Under the pieces are notes generated by a model. The model ran no database searches. It was not told the DNA's origin and saw only the letters and a program-made list of their open reading frames with translations. Below are positions 62,706 through 64,000 of a DNA stretch of 64,000 nucleotides, in pieces (within the stretch, counting starts at the first letter, position 1; each line of letters begins with the position of its first letter). The position numbers and the translations under genes were made by a program. The stretch comes from Lentisphaeria bacterium (lineage in GTDB: Bacteria; Verrucomicrobiota; Lentisphaeria; Oligosphaerales; Oligosphaeraceae), in NCBI GenBank assembly GCA_016288215.1, contig JAEEYQ010000031.1:90782-154781 (forward strand), read 5' to 3'.

Positions 62706-63085
62706 AGTTTGCCCTCAAGTTAAAATTCTGACACAATAACATATGCCCTGTTTTCCAGCTTGCACTCCCTCACACCGCATTTTTTTGACATTTTTTTACA
62801 AAAGGATGTCTTTTATGTCATGTCATCCCCATGTCAAGGAAATCAGCCTGTGATTGCGCCCAAACTCTCCAATTAGCCATATTTATAGCCATATCTATTT
62901 TATTACAAATATGTTATGATTCTTAAACAAATAAAAAAAGCGCCCCCAAGTCTCCTTGAATTCAGGGGTCATCTGCCCATGCACATCATTTTTTTTGAGA
63001 TGACAGCTGTTCACTTGCATGGATTGCGCTATAGTATCTCCATGACAAAATCTTGTTCAGGCAACCATCCAGTCAGGTCAGCATC
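62706..63085. other. 380-bp divergent intergenic region
   Basis: AT-rich, between recJ and the formyltransferase gene. It has AAATATGTTATGATT at about 62907-62921 (like the extended -10 of the AT-rich boxes) and a GCTATAGTATC near 63027. No gene or strong hairpin is seen. Confidence 0.55.
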
Positions 63086-63985
63086 ATGTCAGAAGCGATT
63101 CCATTATTGAAAGTCCACGGAAAGCACAAGCCCTACGCCGCCATCTTCTTGAGCGGCGGCGGCAGCAATGCGGAGCAGCTGCTCCTCTATCTGGAATCTC
63201 TGGACAGCAAGCCCCTCACCATCCGCGCCTTGGTGACCGACGCGCCGGAGACCAGCAATGCCAGAGCCTTGGGAAAGCGGTTCAAGCTCCCCGTCATTGA
63301 ATCCGACATTCGCAAGTTCTACATGGAACGCGGCGAAACCCGTGTCTCCATCGCCACGGAAAAGGGACAGCAGATTCGGACGGAATGGACCAACGCCCTT
63401 CGGAAGCAGTTGGCTCCGCTGAAACTGGACTTCGCCGTCTTCGCGGGATTTGTCCCGCTGACCAACTTGACGCAGGATTTCCCCTGCCTGAACGTCCATC
63501 CAGGCGATTTGACCTATCTGAAGGATGGGCGGCGTTTTCTCATCGGCCTGCACACCATTCCCATTGAACGTGCTATACTGGAGGAACTTACAAGTCTTCG
63601 CAGCAGCGTCATCATCGCCCAGACCTACACGGGAATGGGCAGTGAGATGGACAATGGACTGCTTTTGGGCATGTCCGGAGAGGTTCCCGTGGATTTGCAG
63701 GGACAGACGCTTCACACGTTCATGGAAGACATGCGCAAGCGCCCATCCCGCCGCCCCAAAGGCGGCTTTGCGGACACGTTGGAAGAGGTGGCAAAGCACA
63801 ACCAGGAGCGGCTGAAGCAGGACGGCGACTGGGTTGTCCTGCCTCGCGTCGTCTGCGACTATGCGGAAGGGCGTTTCGGCACAGACTCGGAGACGGGAAA
63901 GCTCATGTACAAAATTGGCACCAAATGGCATGCGGTGCAGGCCATCCAATATACAAAAGATGGCAGAAAGGAGCTGATTCCCTAA
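63086..63985 (+). CDS. PurN-like formyltransferase-family protein
   Basis: 299 residues. The N-terminal formyl-transferase fold has FLSGGGSNAEQ and, at the active site, N136-V-H138-PG and D189 in EMDNGLLL, matching the Asn-His-Asp triad of GAR transformylase. It is about 90 residues longer than PurN, with a charged C-terminal extension (GKLMYKIGTKWHAVQAI). Purine formyl transfer or another formyl/methyl-THF reaction is likely. ATG at 63086 chosen over upstream codons because the conserved sequence begins nearby; ribosome site weak. Confidence 0.78.
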   Translation: MSEAIPLLKVHGKHKPYAAIFLSGGGSNAEQLLLYLESLDSKPLTIRALVTDAPETSNARALGKRFKLPVIESDIRKFYMERGETRVSIATEKGQQIRTEWTNALRKQLAPLKLDFAVFAGFVPLTNLTQDFPCLNVHPGDLTYLKDGRRFLIGLHTIPIERAILEELTSLRSSVIIAQTYTGMGSEMDNGLLLGMSGEVPVDLQGQTLHTFMEDMRKRPSRRPKGGFADTLEEVAKHNQERLKQDGDWVVLPRVVCDYAEGRFGTDSETGKLMYKIGTKWHAVQAIQYTKDGRKELIP

Positions 63986-64000
63986 TCTCTTCCGACCGAA

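Overview
The window (about 58-60% G+C by eye) looks like chromosome from a Gram-negative, glycan-degrading bacterium of the Planctomycetes-Verrucomicrobia-Lentisphaerae group, most probably Lentisphaerae/Victivallales-like. The reasons are the density of secreted DUF4091/GH123-type proteins, a GH38 mannosidase, NagA and a NahK-like sugar kinase, together with an LpxH-like hydrolase, an LptF/LptG permease and ExbB/ExbD, which imply an LPS-bearing outer membrane. Placement is inference; no rRNA or tRNA gene, transposase, prophage or CRISPR array was seen.

Layout: 1-4181, end of an ABC exporter half and purL. 4432-17157, secreted glycan-related proteins (two DUF4091 enzymes, three tandem SGNH hydrolases, a TPR protein, a TIM-barrel protein) and a phosphatase. 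17289-18095, a partial copy of exbB-exbD. 18125-18838, ispD. 18866-25810, a tightly packed seven-gene minus-strand operon: serine-palmitoyltransferase-like enzyme, UbiA prenyltransferase, radical SAM enzyme, diacylglycerol-kinase-like enzyme, PurM/ThiL-like enzyme, NAD-dependent reductase/epimerase, ferredoxin-nitroreductase. It is the best candidate here for an undescribed (lipid) pathway. 25916-30846, arfB, complete exbB-exbD, dxs and nagA. 31371-39438, more large secreted glycan enzymes and an EF-hand protein. 39467-44463, an orphan fumarase alpha subunit, an LpxH-like hydrolase, a lipoprotein esterase, a small coiled-coil secreted protein and a glycosyltransferase. 44712-49117, GH38 mannosidase and NahK-like kinase. 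49169-53315, RNA methyltransferases, pyrF and a GcvH-like protein without its lipoyl lysine. 53546-58757, GYF-RDD protein, LptG-like permease, and a DUF4091/CBM9-like pair. 58983-60881, an ECF sigma/anti-sigma/periplasmic protein module. 60996-63985, recJ and a PurN-like formyltransferase.

Working together: secreted DUF4091, GH5-like, GH38 and esterase proteins would trim host or plant glycans; the NahK-like kinase and NagA would feed amino sugars to central metabolism; ExbB/ExbD would energise outer-membrane uptake. ispD and dxs flank the lipid operon and could supply its isoprenoid substrate.

The non-coding DNA is unusual. Tracts with strict 7-bp periodicity occur at about seven intergenic loci. 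A near-palindromic AT-rich box of about 28 bp recurs next to stop codons and upstream of genes. There are also 32-bp tandem repeats, REP-like hairpins and a 600-bp hairpin-rich gap.
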